From Nemertoderma westbladi (Eukaryota > Xenacoelomorpha > Nemertodermatida > Nemertodermatidae), in contig JAUCBJ010000593.1 of NCBI GenBank assembly GCA_032718475.1, positions 1-64,000 on the forward strand: a stretch of 64,000 bases of DNA. The letters are read 5' to 3'. Under the pieces are notes generated by a model that saw only the letters and a program-made list of their open reading frames with translations, had not been told where the DNA came from and searched no databases. Below are positions 22,901 to 31,655 of the stretch, one piece after another. Each line of letters starts with the position of its first letter. The first letter of the stretch is position 1. The translations under genes and the position numbers were made by a program.

Positions 22901-24515
22901 AGACGACGGCGAAAGCCAGGCTTCTCAAGAGGAAGACAACGGGAAAGACACTGAAAGATCTTACTATGACAACAAAGCGCTTAAGGACGTAAGTAAATTC
23001 AAGTCTCGAACCAATGACAGGAGAGAACAGGTAAGAAAAACTCCTCCTACGTCTCCTAAGAGAATTCATGTAAGAAAGCCCGAGGAAAGAACGAGTGTGC
23101 ACAACGTTACCCAAAGTAAGGTAAGTAACATCAAACCAAAATGTGTGCTGTGTGACGGGCCCCACCGTTTAAGTGTGTGTGATGAATTCCTAAGGAAATC
23201 ACTAAAGGATAGACGGAAAGTCATGTGGGATAAGCGGTTGTGTTATAATTGCCTCAGACGAGGACACCAACGGCGAACCTGTTACTCCGACGCAAGTAAG
23301 GTAAGTGAGGTAAGTGAGTCCGAACTACATGTCCAATTCAGTGATGTGAACGACACTGACCAAAGTTCTGAGATGGAAGGATTCTATACGGACGAATTCT
23401 CAGACGAAAACGAATCCTGTTACTTAATAAATACCGCAGTGTATCGAGCACTTACGTATGAGAAGGAAACCAACAGTGAGCTCCCCGTAATTACTTCTGA
23501 TCGACAACCATCTTGGAAAGCGCCAACTTCCAATGTAGGAATCCGAGAATTTCCTGTAGTACAGTTAAGGGTCCACGGACCTAAAAGGAGTTATATAGTG
23601 AACGCCCTCCTTGACTCCGGTAGCACAGGAACATTCATCGACAAAGAACTAGCCGAAGACATCTTTGCTGGACAACCCAAGTTCCGAACTAAGCTAAACA
23701 TGTCAGGAATTATGCAGGTTTGGAAATCTACCGTAATAGCGGATTATTATGTAGGCGCGTTGTCCACCCCCCAGGATGAACTAGGAGAACACAGCATAAG
23801 GTCAGTAAAAATGGTCGCGATAAAGAACTTCGCTACCAGCCAAGTGGAACCTTATAACTGGGATGAGGACGATTTCACCCAGCAGCTTGAAATACCTAGA
23901 TTCAACACCGATTACCCTGGAGTCCAAATACTCATCGGTCAAAATGCGCATGAAGCGCTCGAGACATTGGAGAAACGGCCTGCTCAACCGCAACCACTAC
24001 AAGCTTATGCGGGAAGAACTAGAGTGGGTTGGTACTTTACTGGCCCTTCCCGTAGAACTCTCATGGAAAGATTACCGAAAGATCAGGTATATCAATTAAG
24101 TGAACGGGAAGTGGAGAGCAGTGAAGTTGACGACCCAACTGAGGGAACACCATACTCCTCAGATAATGACGATATCCACTCCAATGTAGATCAATGGAGA
24201 CATTGCCCCGAGACGATTAATCTAGCCGACATCGCCTCCAGAGGAGCAACTCCTCAAGAACTGACAGATACTCCAGACTGGTTAGGTGAACCCGACTTCC
24301 TAAGTAAAGAAGATGAATGGCCTCCCCACCTTAACCCGGCTGAGATTAGACAGGCCAAGGGAGCGGAGAAAGTAACACAACCACTCAATCGCCCAGCTGG
24401 TCGTTTATGTTTACTGGAAAGAGACCGAAAACTGTCCAGAAACTATGGAAGGCAAGATACTCTTCCCACGACCACCTCCCTAATCCAACAAATATCTAGG
24501 GACTCCATAACGTAA
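19938..24515 (+). CDS. gag-pro: Gag-protease polyprotein of a BEL/Pao element, 1525 aa, intact
   Basis: Structural protein and processing protease of the retrotransposon, acting in cytoplasmic virus-like particles. In order: charged N-terminal region; an alanine/glutamate-rich coiled coil made of repeated AEAERKAA units (about residues 390-455); a Ser/Pro-rich linker; a DUF1759-like Gag core (about 783-940, beginning VGEIVKFNGDEMKW); two zinc knuckles, CVLCDGPHRLSVC (about 1069) and CYNCLRRGHQRRTC (about 1102); a retropepsin-like domain with LLDSGSTGTF (catalytic Asp near 1226) that ends at RVGWYFTGP. About 50 residues later the frame enters DQWRHCPETINLADIASRG (about 1417), the end of BEL RNase H, so RT and nearly all RNase H are missing by an in-frame deletion. 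The frame then runs on to a stop near 1526. No stop or frameshift interrupts it, in contrast to the second coding region. Confidence 0.93.
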   Translation: MSDTKQNLSDSLLDTTICDPDRSVERERPKFNSHPTVRKIIPPVVISDPRLVQHRRSIIGTRAQVKRDQEAAEPQQPASQELISQRPDSSSSADTVELTPEHGAKMTDAVYSDPLLILPAAVLTRLLIAVEEHQIDWARNKRSTKDSYAGYTREELKSIVESQWNFPGPGLPFDLSEAAWEDIHRMGVTKETIDPAVWKRSAAGYAQGFFSSMDRLKEQLFQQPQGPQEQGQLLYQVRERILRIRLILSAFEEASKRRQDTSLQVVVKTWFQRVSLQDQGTAQWKAQLEERSTHGESTDATFSQVESEATAEKPHKRDAIDIYLSDYQRFLGDEELRRRLDGLSPNSEGTQRVLDAIDVDMRAANQARFDERLRITRVQEEQVKKKRIEDRKAAAAAVAAAEAERKAAVAAAEAEAERKAAAAEAERKAAVAAAEAERKAAEAVAEAERRAAEETTQLELENIQENQDCINKQLTASNMQMMNRSTPKRQGYTSSEEGDTTDTEGKGNRSRLSRRRRTSHRQKLPDLPPAVRRQLNNTNLGSTEPTDQIIKIERLPTIVDEPEIIRPVPEATPSVVETPVLPEPTSKFPLHSTKLPVPSRTAHETIHVLDSERNINDLSPVVPRPPATTLAAPSSAVEWVDERRWGMDLLLGQMQETVQKFKGTVRESRLELQEVQQSIALERDKLVNTQKGIPPPPVTMCQPVRSEVFHAQGVEPTRIYTASEVETPIVNPIKGNYKPVDNDIPYRPDHNPRNLYTDNSILNNTMAQESFTRQMARTEARQAVKVGEIVKFNGDEMKWLPFNEYYKDNIQNSVLSNGEKLRFLIECLEGTPKLMALKIIGHPDGLRQVWDTLNIRYGNRTNIARYLYAKLMAPRKFLSSGIIEFSDEIQEICRQLDWLGKSHEYQNSMVVGALVSNLPKGGVGTRWDKTVLYMMEQQRRDPTMADLMSFLDGEVKLQLLKQSREKTPENKVSEKPVSRKKVIPVCYTDDGESQASQEEDNGKDTERSYYDNKALKDVSKFKSRTNDRREQVRKTPPTSPKRIHVRKPEERTSVHNVTQSKVSNIKPKCVLCDGPHRLSVCDEFLRKSLKDRRKVMWDKRLCYNCLRRGHQRRTCYSDASKVSEVSESELHVQFSDVNDTDQSSEMEGFYTDEFSDENESCYLINTAVYRALTYEKETNSELPVITSDRQPSWKAPTSNVGIREFPVVQLRVHGPKRSYIVNALLDSGSTGTFIDKELAEDIFAGQPKFRTKLNMSGIMQVWKSTVIADYYVGALSTPQDELGEHSIRSVKMVAIKNFATSQVEPYNWDEDDFTQQLEIPRFNTDYPGVQILIGQNAHEALETLEKRPAQPQPLQAYAGRTRVGWYFTGPSRRTLMERLPKDQVYQLSEREVESSEVDDPTEGTPYSSDNDDIHSNVDQWRHCPETINLADIASRGATPQELTDTPDWLGEPDFLSKEDEWPPHLNPAEIRQAKGAEKVTQPLNRPAGRLCLLERDRKLSRNYGRQDTLPTTTSLIQQISRDSIT

Positions 24516-26140
24516 CAACATACGGAGTGGGTGTGTGACTATATTATTTTATATTTATTTTATATTATGTATGTATTATTATGTAATTTTATTATAATCG
24601 TTTTCTTTAATTTTATTTAGTAGAATGTTATTTTAGCGATTATTTAGTAGATTAGTGCAATATATATTCGCGTTTATTACTTAATTACTTATATATTATA
24701 TATTTAGTGCGACGGCGAGAAATAATTCTTTTTCTCTTTCCTTACTGTCCGTATTACATTATAAATACGTGACTACAGTAAGATGAAATATCCGTACTTA
24801 TTAAAGTACAATAAAGCTCCTACTATATTCAAGTATTATTGGTAAGCAGGTATTAGGAATGCAAAGTTCAGATCCTCGTGTCTCGGCTAAACCAAGCTCT
24901 GGGTAGACCTTGGAAACGACTTGCCTCTTCTCACTGACATTGCTTCGTGCGATATTGCTCTCATACCGTATATTGAATAATACATATAGTAGCGTGATGT
25001 CCCTTTAACAGTAGCGTAAAACGCAAAATAAATCTGTTAAACCCTTTGACCATCTGCAATTCTAGTCGATTAAGATATCGCGGCACCCACCGATATACTT
25101 GAAGGACAAATTCTAGAAGCAGTGGTTAACGTCCCCAGACAAGTTCTGGAATAAACTGGTGCCCATCCTAAATATTAATTATTAATATTTACAAAATCTG
25201 TCAAATTTTAGATCCTTTAAAATTCTAGTCGATTAAGATATCGTAGCACTTACCGATACTCTTAAAAAGACAAAATTCCTAGAATCTAGGATCCCAGTCC
25301 CCAGACACGTTCTGGAATAAAATTACGTCTATTTAACATTAAATAATAAAATTTACGGGAATAAATTTAAATTCATATATTTCAATGAATTTAATAAATT
25401 GTCATTTTATACAATTTATAACATTCCCAAAATTCCATTAATTAATAGATCATGGGAGCGGAGATTCACCCTATTAAGTGTATTTGTGTGCGAGAATCTC
25501 CAATATATAGTCAATAGCCGATAAAATTCATAAAATCATATATAGAGAGGATATTGACAATTAAAGAATTACTATTAAATAGCATCCCAGATCTGTATGC
25601 ATGAGAATTACCCTAATTCTACCGCTAGCTTTCCATAATGTCACCATGGCAACAACCACGCTAGAATTAGAAGTGAGTTAAAAGAACAATAGAAGGCTTG
25701 CCCCATTGAATAGCATAGGGAATAAATAGCGCGCTGCTAGTATCCAAGGATACATAATAAATAAAGTGACATTCTGGAAGGTACTGACTAACGGACAAAT
25801 GGCCCGAATGTGTACAGTTTATGGCAGTTGTGTTGAATTTGTGCGTTCATAGGTGAATGTTACTGCTAAAGTGTGTTTACAGTAGCTAGTCGCAATTGTG
25901 AAAGTAACCCTAACTCTCCAGAAAGAACCTGAAGTACATCTAAGCCTTTGGGACGGACAGTGGAGTGACTTGTGCCGGTTATCGTTGTCGTTGTGTAGCT
26001 ACATCATTGGCGAAAGCACAGCGACGACGGTACATCGGCGCTGAGGATCTTGCACTGTCCGGGGGCAAAAGAGGGGTAGGCAGCGACGCCCATAGCCTAT
26101 TATATAAACTCATTATAATATTGATAAACTCATAGCAGAT
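24516..26140 (+). other. Spacer between Gag-protease and second coding region
   Basis: 1.6 kb, AT-rich, no ORF above 60 codons. This is where pol would be expected, but no RT or integrase motif is seen in any frame. It contains the repeated block at 25056-25325. The last 200 bp before 26141 are less AT-rich and could hold an acceptor or ribosome-entry signal, which I cannot identify. Confidence 0.6.
25056..25325 (+). repeat. Imperfect direct repeat of about 100 bp
   Basis: AATTCTAGTCGATTAAGATATCG begins a block near 25060 and again near 25222. Both continue through an ACCGATA segment, a GACAAAATTC or GACAAATTC segment and CCCCAGACA(A/C)GTTCTGGAATAAA. In the second half, CAGACAAGTTCTGG can fold, so a repeated RNA structure is possible. 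Confidence 0.7.
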
Positions 26141-26572
26141 ATGACTGAGTTGATAGAAGATGATCTTGGTATCAGGGAGCGATATACTCTACCTTTACAA
26201 GCGTTTGTCAATAGCTTGATACGCGGCGACGCTGGTCCAACTACTACGGAGGATGATGGTCGTTATATCGAACCACCAATGTCCCCGGAGCAACTTACGC
26301 ATGAATTGGATTATAGAAAGTTCACCGCTCGCTATACGCATCGTAATGGTACGTATATGGACTTCTTAACTACTGGCCATCCTATCGATTTACACGATAC
26401 GGACGATGTAGACACCGAAAGGGAAATGGTTTATTTAAATATCATACCCAGCGGAGTCGGAACGATAAACCGAGAATGGAACACGAGAACTCTATTCGAA
26501 ACAAACTCGAAAGGGAAGACGTTGAAGAGCCAGATAAACGCAGCGACTTTAACGATTATCTGGAATTCCTGA
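26141..26572 (+). CDS. Second coding region, segment 1 (143 codons), unknown function
   Basis: First in-frame ATG of the downstream module of the LTR element, in frame 2. The product is acidic and begins MTELIEDDLGIRERYTLPLQ; no domain is recognised. Coding character persists to about codon 100, after which the meaningful frame is frame 1 (open from 26347). The slippery heptamer T TTA AAT at 26434-26440 lies in correct phase inside the overlap. It could be a functional -1 frameshift or an old indel in a decaying gene. If ribosomes do not shift, the protein ends at 26572. Confidence 0.6.
   Translation: MTELIEDDLGIRERYTLPLQAFVNSLIRGDAGPTTTEDDGRYIEPPMSPEQLTHELDYRKFTARYTHRNGTYMDFLTTGHPIDLHDTDDVDTEREMVYLNIIPSGVGTINREWNTRTLFETNSKGKTLKSQINAATLTIIWNS
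26434..26440 (+). promoter_or_regulatory. Candidate -1 ribosomal frameshift heptamer TTTAAAT
   Basis: In frame 2 the codons here are TAT TTA AAT, giving X XXY YYZ in zero-frame phase. A -1 slip moves reading from frame 2 to frame 1, exactly the frame that stays open to 27465. UUUAAAU-type sites are established slippery sequences in viruses and retroelements. No downstream pseudoknot was demonstrated. Confidence 0.4.
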
Positions 26573-27465
26573 GAGAGACATATCTCAATATTGCCAGCCA
26601 ACAAATTCTCGAAACTCGATATCCTCAAGGTATACATCATGACCCTATGATAGAACTCAAACGACTCTATTTCACTATGATGTATCTTACCGCCGATCGA
26701 CCGCTACCTGTCGTTCCAGAAAGCTTCGAACAGATGGAGGAATATTGTAAAACTGGAGAACGATCACCCGCGTTTCCCCTGCAGGACGTGCGTCTTTGGT
26801 ATTACTGCGACGAATGCCCTAGACCCAATCAGCAAACGGAAAGACATAAACATCCGCGGAGACGTTGCGCTAAACACAGTTTTACACGATATACTTATGG
26901 GAGTTTCGAGCGAAACCTGTTCGACGTATCCCCTACGGTCGCTCGACTCAAACAATCCCTGAACAAACCAATGATCATAGTTCCGGAATACTCGGTCAGA
27001 CCTCCTCATTCCTCAGTTAGACCTCAGACTCTTGATCCTAATAGTATCACGGATCCTCCCAAACTGTATTTGCTGTTCAAAGATCTAGTGATACCCGAAC
27101 AGTTGATCGGTGGCACTCCGGTAGTAGGCTCACTAGATATTCGCCAACCCTACCTAACTGGATTGGGACGCGGTCATCCAATATCGCCGTTTAACCCACA
27201 CAACCGTCCCGGCTTCACCTCGATACAACCCGTTACGGAAGTCGAAGAGAGCGTCGTACGAAACGCATTAGACGCTATTCGGCAGAAAATCGGAAAGGGA
27301 ACTTACGATTGTTTGGAGAAACGTAAATTGCAACAACAAGTCCAAGCGGTGAAGGAATTAGCTTTACCCCAGTTCAATAGAGAAATACAAAATCTCGAGG
27401 AGGACATCAAACGTGGACGAACCTACTCTTTACAAGAGTTCCTAGATGAGCGTCTACAACAATAA
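26476..27465 (+). CDS. Second coding region, segment 2 (frame 1), unknown function
   Basis: Frame 1 is open from 26347; the first ATG is at 26476 and the frame stops at TAA 27463-27465. The product is highly charged, with Arg/Pro-rich stretches, a Cys/His patch WYYCDECPRPNQQTERHKH near residues 107-125, and a helical Glu/Gln-rich end (LEEDIKRGRTYSLQEFLDER). The TAA follows CAA CAA, so one C-to-T change could have created it, and the same frame continues without a break into segment 3. Not recognised as any known family. Confidence 0.55.
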   Translation: MEHENSIRNKLEREDVEEPDKRSDFNDYLEFLRETYLNIASQQILETRYPQGIHHDPMIELKRLYFTMMYLTADRPLPVVPESFEQMEEYCKTGERSPAFPLQDVRLWYYCDECPRPNQQTERHKHPRRRCAKHSFTRYTYGSFERNLFDVSPTVARLKQSLNKPMIIVPEYSVRPPHSSVRPQTLDPNSITDPPKLYLLFKDLVIPEQLIGGTPVVGSLDIRQPYLTGLGRGHPISPFNPHNRPGFTSIQPVTEVEESVVRNALDAIRQKIGKGTYDCLEKRKLQQQVQAVKELALPQFNREIQNLEEDIKRGRTYSLQEFLDERLQQ

Positions 27466-28737
27466 GCGGAGGAAAATCAGCTCGAGGAGAGACATATAGA
27501 AATGGATGAGAGAGAAGAAGCAACTTTAGCTCAACCCGAAGCTCAAATCCTTATGACGGATCTCTACTCTAAAACCATCCTTCATCCCTCGATGGTTCCC
27601 CATTTCGGAGACAAACTCTTTGCTACGGTACAACCCCAACCGGTTGATATCAACCTAAGATCTCGAGATCTTATCGCTGACGCTCCCATGTTGCAACGTC
27701 CGCCCATCGAAGCCGCTCGTGTCGATGGTATACTCGTTGAACCTCCGGACAATAGAGCGGATCTTGTCCGTCGCATGGTACACGATGTTAACATACGCGC
27801 TAGACCTTTACCGGACTCGTTTTATGGGATCAAAGATCACCCTTATTACGTCAACCTAACACAATATTACATGGTGAAACCGGAAGATCCTACACATAGT
27901 CTGAGGTTTCTGCCACTCATAAATCCTCTCGATCTTGTCGAACTCGAACAACTGCATAAACATCTGGATCAGTTAGTTAAAATAAACTCATTTCGAAAAC
28001 CATACAATGTTTCCAGAATAGAGAAAGAAACAATACCTCCGTATAATCTTGATGGATTCATCAAAACTCGTTTAGTACACTGGAATCTTGACGTGTTATT
28101 CGAGGAGGAAAGAATTCAACGATATGGAGATGTGGAAACATATACCACACAATATTTAAAGTATAGAGACCTACCTAATGCTAGCGAATGCGCTACCTTG
28201 TGGCATCCTATGGGAATGACCCTCGAAAACGCCACTAAAGAGTGGAATGAGACTCTTAACGTTATCGAGATGTATGGAGTTGTCACCTACGACAACGAAG
28301 GTAGCGTTCCGGTTGGAGAACTGGGAACTACGCGGATGATACACATACGAGGACTCGCTGGTTCTACCCACGTATTTACTCGAGCGTGTTCCGATGTGAT
28401 TGATTATTCTTTTGAGACTCTTACTGAGACACAAAAGAAACTCCGACATGGACAATTCGAACTCGCGCAGCGTTATGTCGCCGACACCGAGCGCAAACCG
28501 GCCATGGGTATCGATGGATCGATGTTACCCCAGCCCGTGCTCGAGATGTTGTTTAACGAAAGAATCCTTAAAATCGGCTCAGCTGTTTATGGAGACCTAC
28601 AAAACGACTTTCGGAATATGGAGAACATTCCATACCCCTTCGTTGATGGTCAGCTGATTGCTCCCTGGGCAGAAGGCCGAGGTTTCTTCCGCACTATGTA
28701 TGCAAATACACCCAGCGGCATTACTAAAGTACAATGA
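27466..28737 (+). pseudogene. Second coding region, segment 3 (same frame, between two in-frame stops)
   Basis: 424 codons open in frame 1 directly after the TAA at 27463; the first ATG is at 27502. The helical acidic sequence of segment 2 carries across the stop (AEENQLEERHIEMDEREE), which shows the two were one protein. The segment ends at TGA 28735-28737 and again continues in frame. No known domain; aromatic- and proline-rich, no long hydrophobic helix, hence not an obvious membrane or envelope protein. Confidence 0.55.
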
Positions 28738-30162
28738 ACCTCCATCGGACATCTTGCCTTTCAAGAATACGGATGGAATTTCAAGGTTGGAAATCCTATA
28801 AATTACCAACAAGTATATGGAGATCATTATTCTCGTTTATACTTTGATGGACCATTGACTGCACCTGGCGCCGTGTATAGCTTTATGAGTGTTCCACTTC
28901 GTCCCTCCTTAGCTATATACACGATCTTTGAAAATGCAGCACTTGCCGGTTGGCTAGCCGATGTGTGCAGTCGTACCATACGCGCCCATCCCTTAATACT
29001 TGGAACCAAACTCGCCAAGTTAGATGAACACAATAAATTCATCCGCTTCGAATGTTTCAGGCGCTTTCTGACTCCGTTCCGTAACGTTGATAGTCAGTTC
29101 AAGGACCGCACTCTGACCAAACTCAGCCTAAGAGACTCAGCTGCGGAGAAGCTAAATAGCGCGGGATTTGCTCTCTTTCAGGACGTTTGTATACAGAACT
29201 TACATTCATCTGTTATACAAAGACCCCAAATACCCACGGGTTATTCTGTCGTGGAAGTTCAGACAGTGGGTCCGCTTGCGGAGACAGCCGCACCTACCTC
29301 AGCTATGCAATTGGAAGACGAACCAATCTGCTTAGAGTCTGAAGCGATCCAGCCTACAGCGCCCCGGAGCAGCGATAACGATTACGTCTTGGAGTGGTAT
29401 CAAGGTCCACAATGTCTCACCGCATACGATTATCGACACGCCAACTATGTTTCTCGAAAACGTTGTCGATTATGCGCATCGAGAGACCATTTCACCCCTA
29501 TGGACTCAGACGTACCCTGCTCCTATTTCCACGAACAGCCGATGATGGAGATCTATTGTGCGTATTGCAGACTTAATAACTCGCATATTTTTGCAGTCTG
29601 CCCCCAATTTATGACCCAATGTCACCACTGTCAACTTAAAGGACATGCCAGTTATAATTGCCCCTTTAACCGCGATTTAGAAAGCGTAGATGAGATGATT
29701 ACCCTGCGCTACATCCGAGCTTGGGAAGCGAACGCGGATTTACATTGTGAGGCCCGCCATTGCTACTACCCTGGACGCTCTTACGAGGGAGTTTACGCGT
29801 TCCATCCTTATTTATTCGCGTCTGTGGAACAAAAAACACGCACACCGAGTTACGAACTAATGAAGCGTGTTGGTGAGTGTATTTCCACCAAATTTGTTCG
29901 AAAATATCTTAGGAACGTCAATCCTAATGATATTACTTCATACCATTTGATCAATTACATCCGTCAAGACCCTGAGTATGGCGATTTATTTATTAACTCG
30001 CACCCTGAGTTACAGGAAGTATCTCGACGGCCCTACGAATATCGAGCCCGAGAACGCGAGCTGGAAAGAACCATTAAACCAAGGAAGTTTCTCACCACTC
30101 ACGGTCCACCTACCGCCATTGTCCAGACGACCCGTCAAGGACCCGTCGCCCTAACGCCCTAA
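28738..30162 (+). pseudogene. Second coding region, segment 4 with zinc knuckles
   Basis: 475 codons in the same frame, ATG at 28855 if initiated separately, ending at TAA 30160-30162. From 29464 to 29661 it carries a Cys/His cluster: CRLCASRDH, then CAYCRLNNSHIFAVC, then CHHCQLKGHASYNC, the last a canonical CX2CX4HX4C zinc knuckle. This implies nucleic-acid binding, as in Gag nucleocapsids. An 8-bp duplication (GCCCTAAC twice, 30148-30163) sits at the stop and may be the lesion that created it. Confidence 0.6.
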
Positions 30163-30203
30163 CGCGCCCTAAAGGCCGTTAGACCTTGCTCCACTGAAGT
30201 TGA

Positions 30204-30389
30204 TATCGATCAACCAGGTACCTCGACCGGGGATACACCGATCGTAATCCTAAACCTTCTGATGCAATTGTATTGCACCCTTCACCCAGGAGTTACAGCC
30301 CTCCTAGTAAAGTGGCTCGCCCCAAAGAGAAAAGGACTCTTGCTAGCCTCAAAAAACTACGTAAACGCCGTCCGCGTAAGAAAGACTAA
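30204..30389 (+). pseudogene. Basic C-terminal tail remnant of the second coding region
   Basis: Frame 3 is open from 30204 to TAA 30387-30389. Its end, LASLKKLRKRRPRKKD, is strongly basic like a nuclear-localisation or RNA-binding tail, encoded with Arg/Lys codons unlike the AT-rich non-coding text that follows. Frame 1 is also open after 30162, so the tail is probably joined to segment 4 through a stop and a further frame change. Lower certainty than the other segments. Confidence 0.4.
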
Positions 30390-30467
30390 CTGTTTAGAGT
30401 ATTTTTATATTTTAGAAACTGTGATTTGTTACATTTTATAGACTTAAATCCCATTTTCTGGGAGCGG
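30390..30467 (+). other. 3' untranslated end of the element and purine-rich tract
   Basis: Short non-coding stretch ending CTGGGAGCGG directly before the 3' LTR. GGGAGCGG is the only candidate for the polypurine tract that primes plus-strand synthesis, and it is also kept before the LTR at position 86. Confidence 0.6.
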
Positions 30468-31650
30468 TGTAAAGGCTTTTGCGTAATTAGCCGGTTATTT
30501 TCCCCGTAAAGTACTTTGTAGTTGGTTTAACAGGCATAAAAGGCCTTGTCCTTACTGTACTGTTGTTTTAGAGGACATAAATGCCATTTCTTCTGTATGT
30601 GTACTTTAGCGGACATGATTAGCAATTTTATGACGCAATGCGCCAAATCCTCTGTAAACAGTGTAGCTACCATGACGACGGCTAACAGCTGATGCTGTAT
30701 ACGTGGACCTTTTCTTTATTCTCTGTTCCTTCTTTGTTCGGTCGACCAATCAGAGCGTTTTTTGCCTCTGTGTTAGAGATTGTATATAGAAACTCGTGGA
30801 GTTGAGTCAGTATGTGATTTTGTCCACAGCCTACAACATCGGCTTTGGAACCTCCGTGTTTCAGTCTTTAGTCCAACATTAGTAGGCTTAATTATAGAAC
30901 GTATATCGTTATCTCACTCACTTAACTAATCATACATAACATATCATATCTCAATAATCATAACTTACTCATTCATAACTTAACATTGTACTGCTATTTA
31001 CTGTCGGTTATTCATTATTTGTTGATGGAATATTATATTTGGAATACTGATAAATAATCAGACACCCCAATCTTCTTGATATACTAAAGGTTAGAGAGAA
31101 CGGTTACATATAATGATTGCGACTTACATTAAGTGGTTTGAAGTGAATCTAATGCTATTTTATAGGCCCTACACGTATTGTCTGTTGTTCTCCTTATATG
31201 TGACTAAAATTAGTGAAGGTCAGCAGATTGGTGTGCAGCATTGTGCAGTATTGTGTATGATCGTGATTGATAACGAAGCATCTCCTAAAGAATGCGCCAT
31301 ATACGTGAATCTATAGCCATCCCGTTGTGTCTAGTTTAAGTCATAACTCTGTTTATATATTTAGAGCGCCATGTCCTAAAGGAACTGTTAATATTTCCCG
31401 AAAGTGAATAATATTTGTCAGAGATTATATATATTACGATCAGTCGAATAATACAGTAGGCCTACCCCGCAATACGGTTAGGCTTCCGAATCCAGTCTCC
31501 CGGGTATATCCAGCGGGTGAATGATAGCGCATAGACTGGTTTCGGCTAATGTAGTGTATCAAATACTTGTCATAGGCTAAAGACTATCTATCATCTAAAA
31601 GACATCCCAATTTGGCAGGTTAAACTGCTAAAGGTCTGAAAGCGCGAACA
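30468..31650 (+). mobile_element. 3' LTR of the 15.1-kb element
   Basis: Starts TGTAAAGGCTTTTGCG, ends AAAGCGCGAACA and is followed by the CTCCA target duplication. It carries the same CCAAT and TATA-like boxes as the 5' LTR. Transition-type differences dominate between the two LTRs. Confidence 0.95.
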
Positions 31651-31655
31651 CTCCA
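31651..31655. other. 5-bp target-site duplication (CTCCA), right copy
   Basis: Directly follows the CA end of the 3' LTR and matches 16568-16572. Confidence 0.9.

Larger units (their letters stand above)
16573..31650 (+). mobile_element. Complete 15.1-kb BEL/Pao-type LTR retrotransposon lacking reverse transcriptase and integrase
   Basis: Layout: 5' LTR 16573-17756, structured leader 17757-19937, Gag-protease ORF 19938-24515, spacer 24516-26140, second coding region 26141-30389, 3' LTR 30468-31650. The LTRs differ by about 15 positions in 1184 when compared by eye (roughly 1.3 %), so insertion is fairly recent. Gag type, zinc knuckles and protease place it in BEL/Pao. No reverse transcriptase, no integrase and only the last stretch of RNase H are present, so mobilisation must have come from a partner element. 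Family placement rests on established BEL/Pao domain order; the non-autonomous status is inferred from absence. Confidence 0.92.

Noticed and set aside
24516-26140. Hidden reverse transcriptase or integrase between Gag-protease and the second coding region
   Set aside because: No frame on either strand is open beyond about 60 codons and none shows YxDD, LPQG-like, DDE or HHCC motifs.
26141-30389. Second coding region as a retroviral envelope gene
   Set aside because: No signal peptide, no long hydrophobic transmembrane segment and no furin-like plus fusion-peptide arrangement; it ends in zinc knuckles instead.
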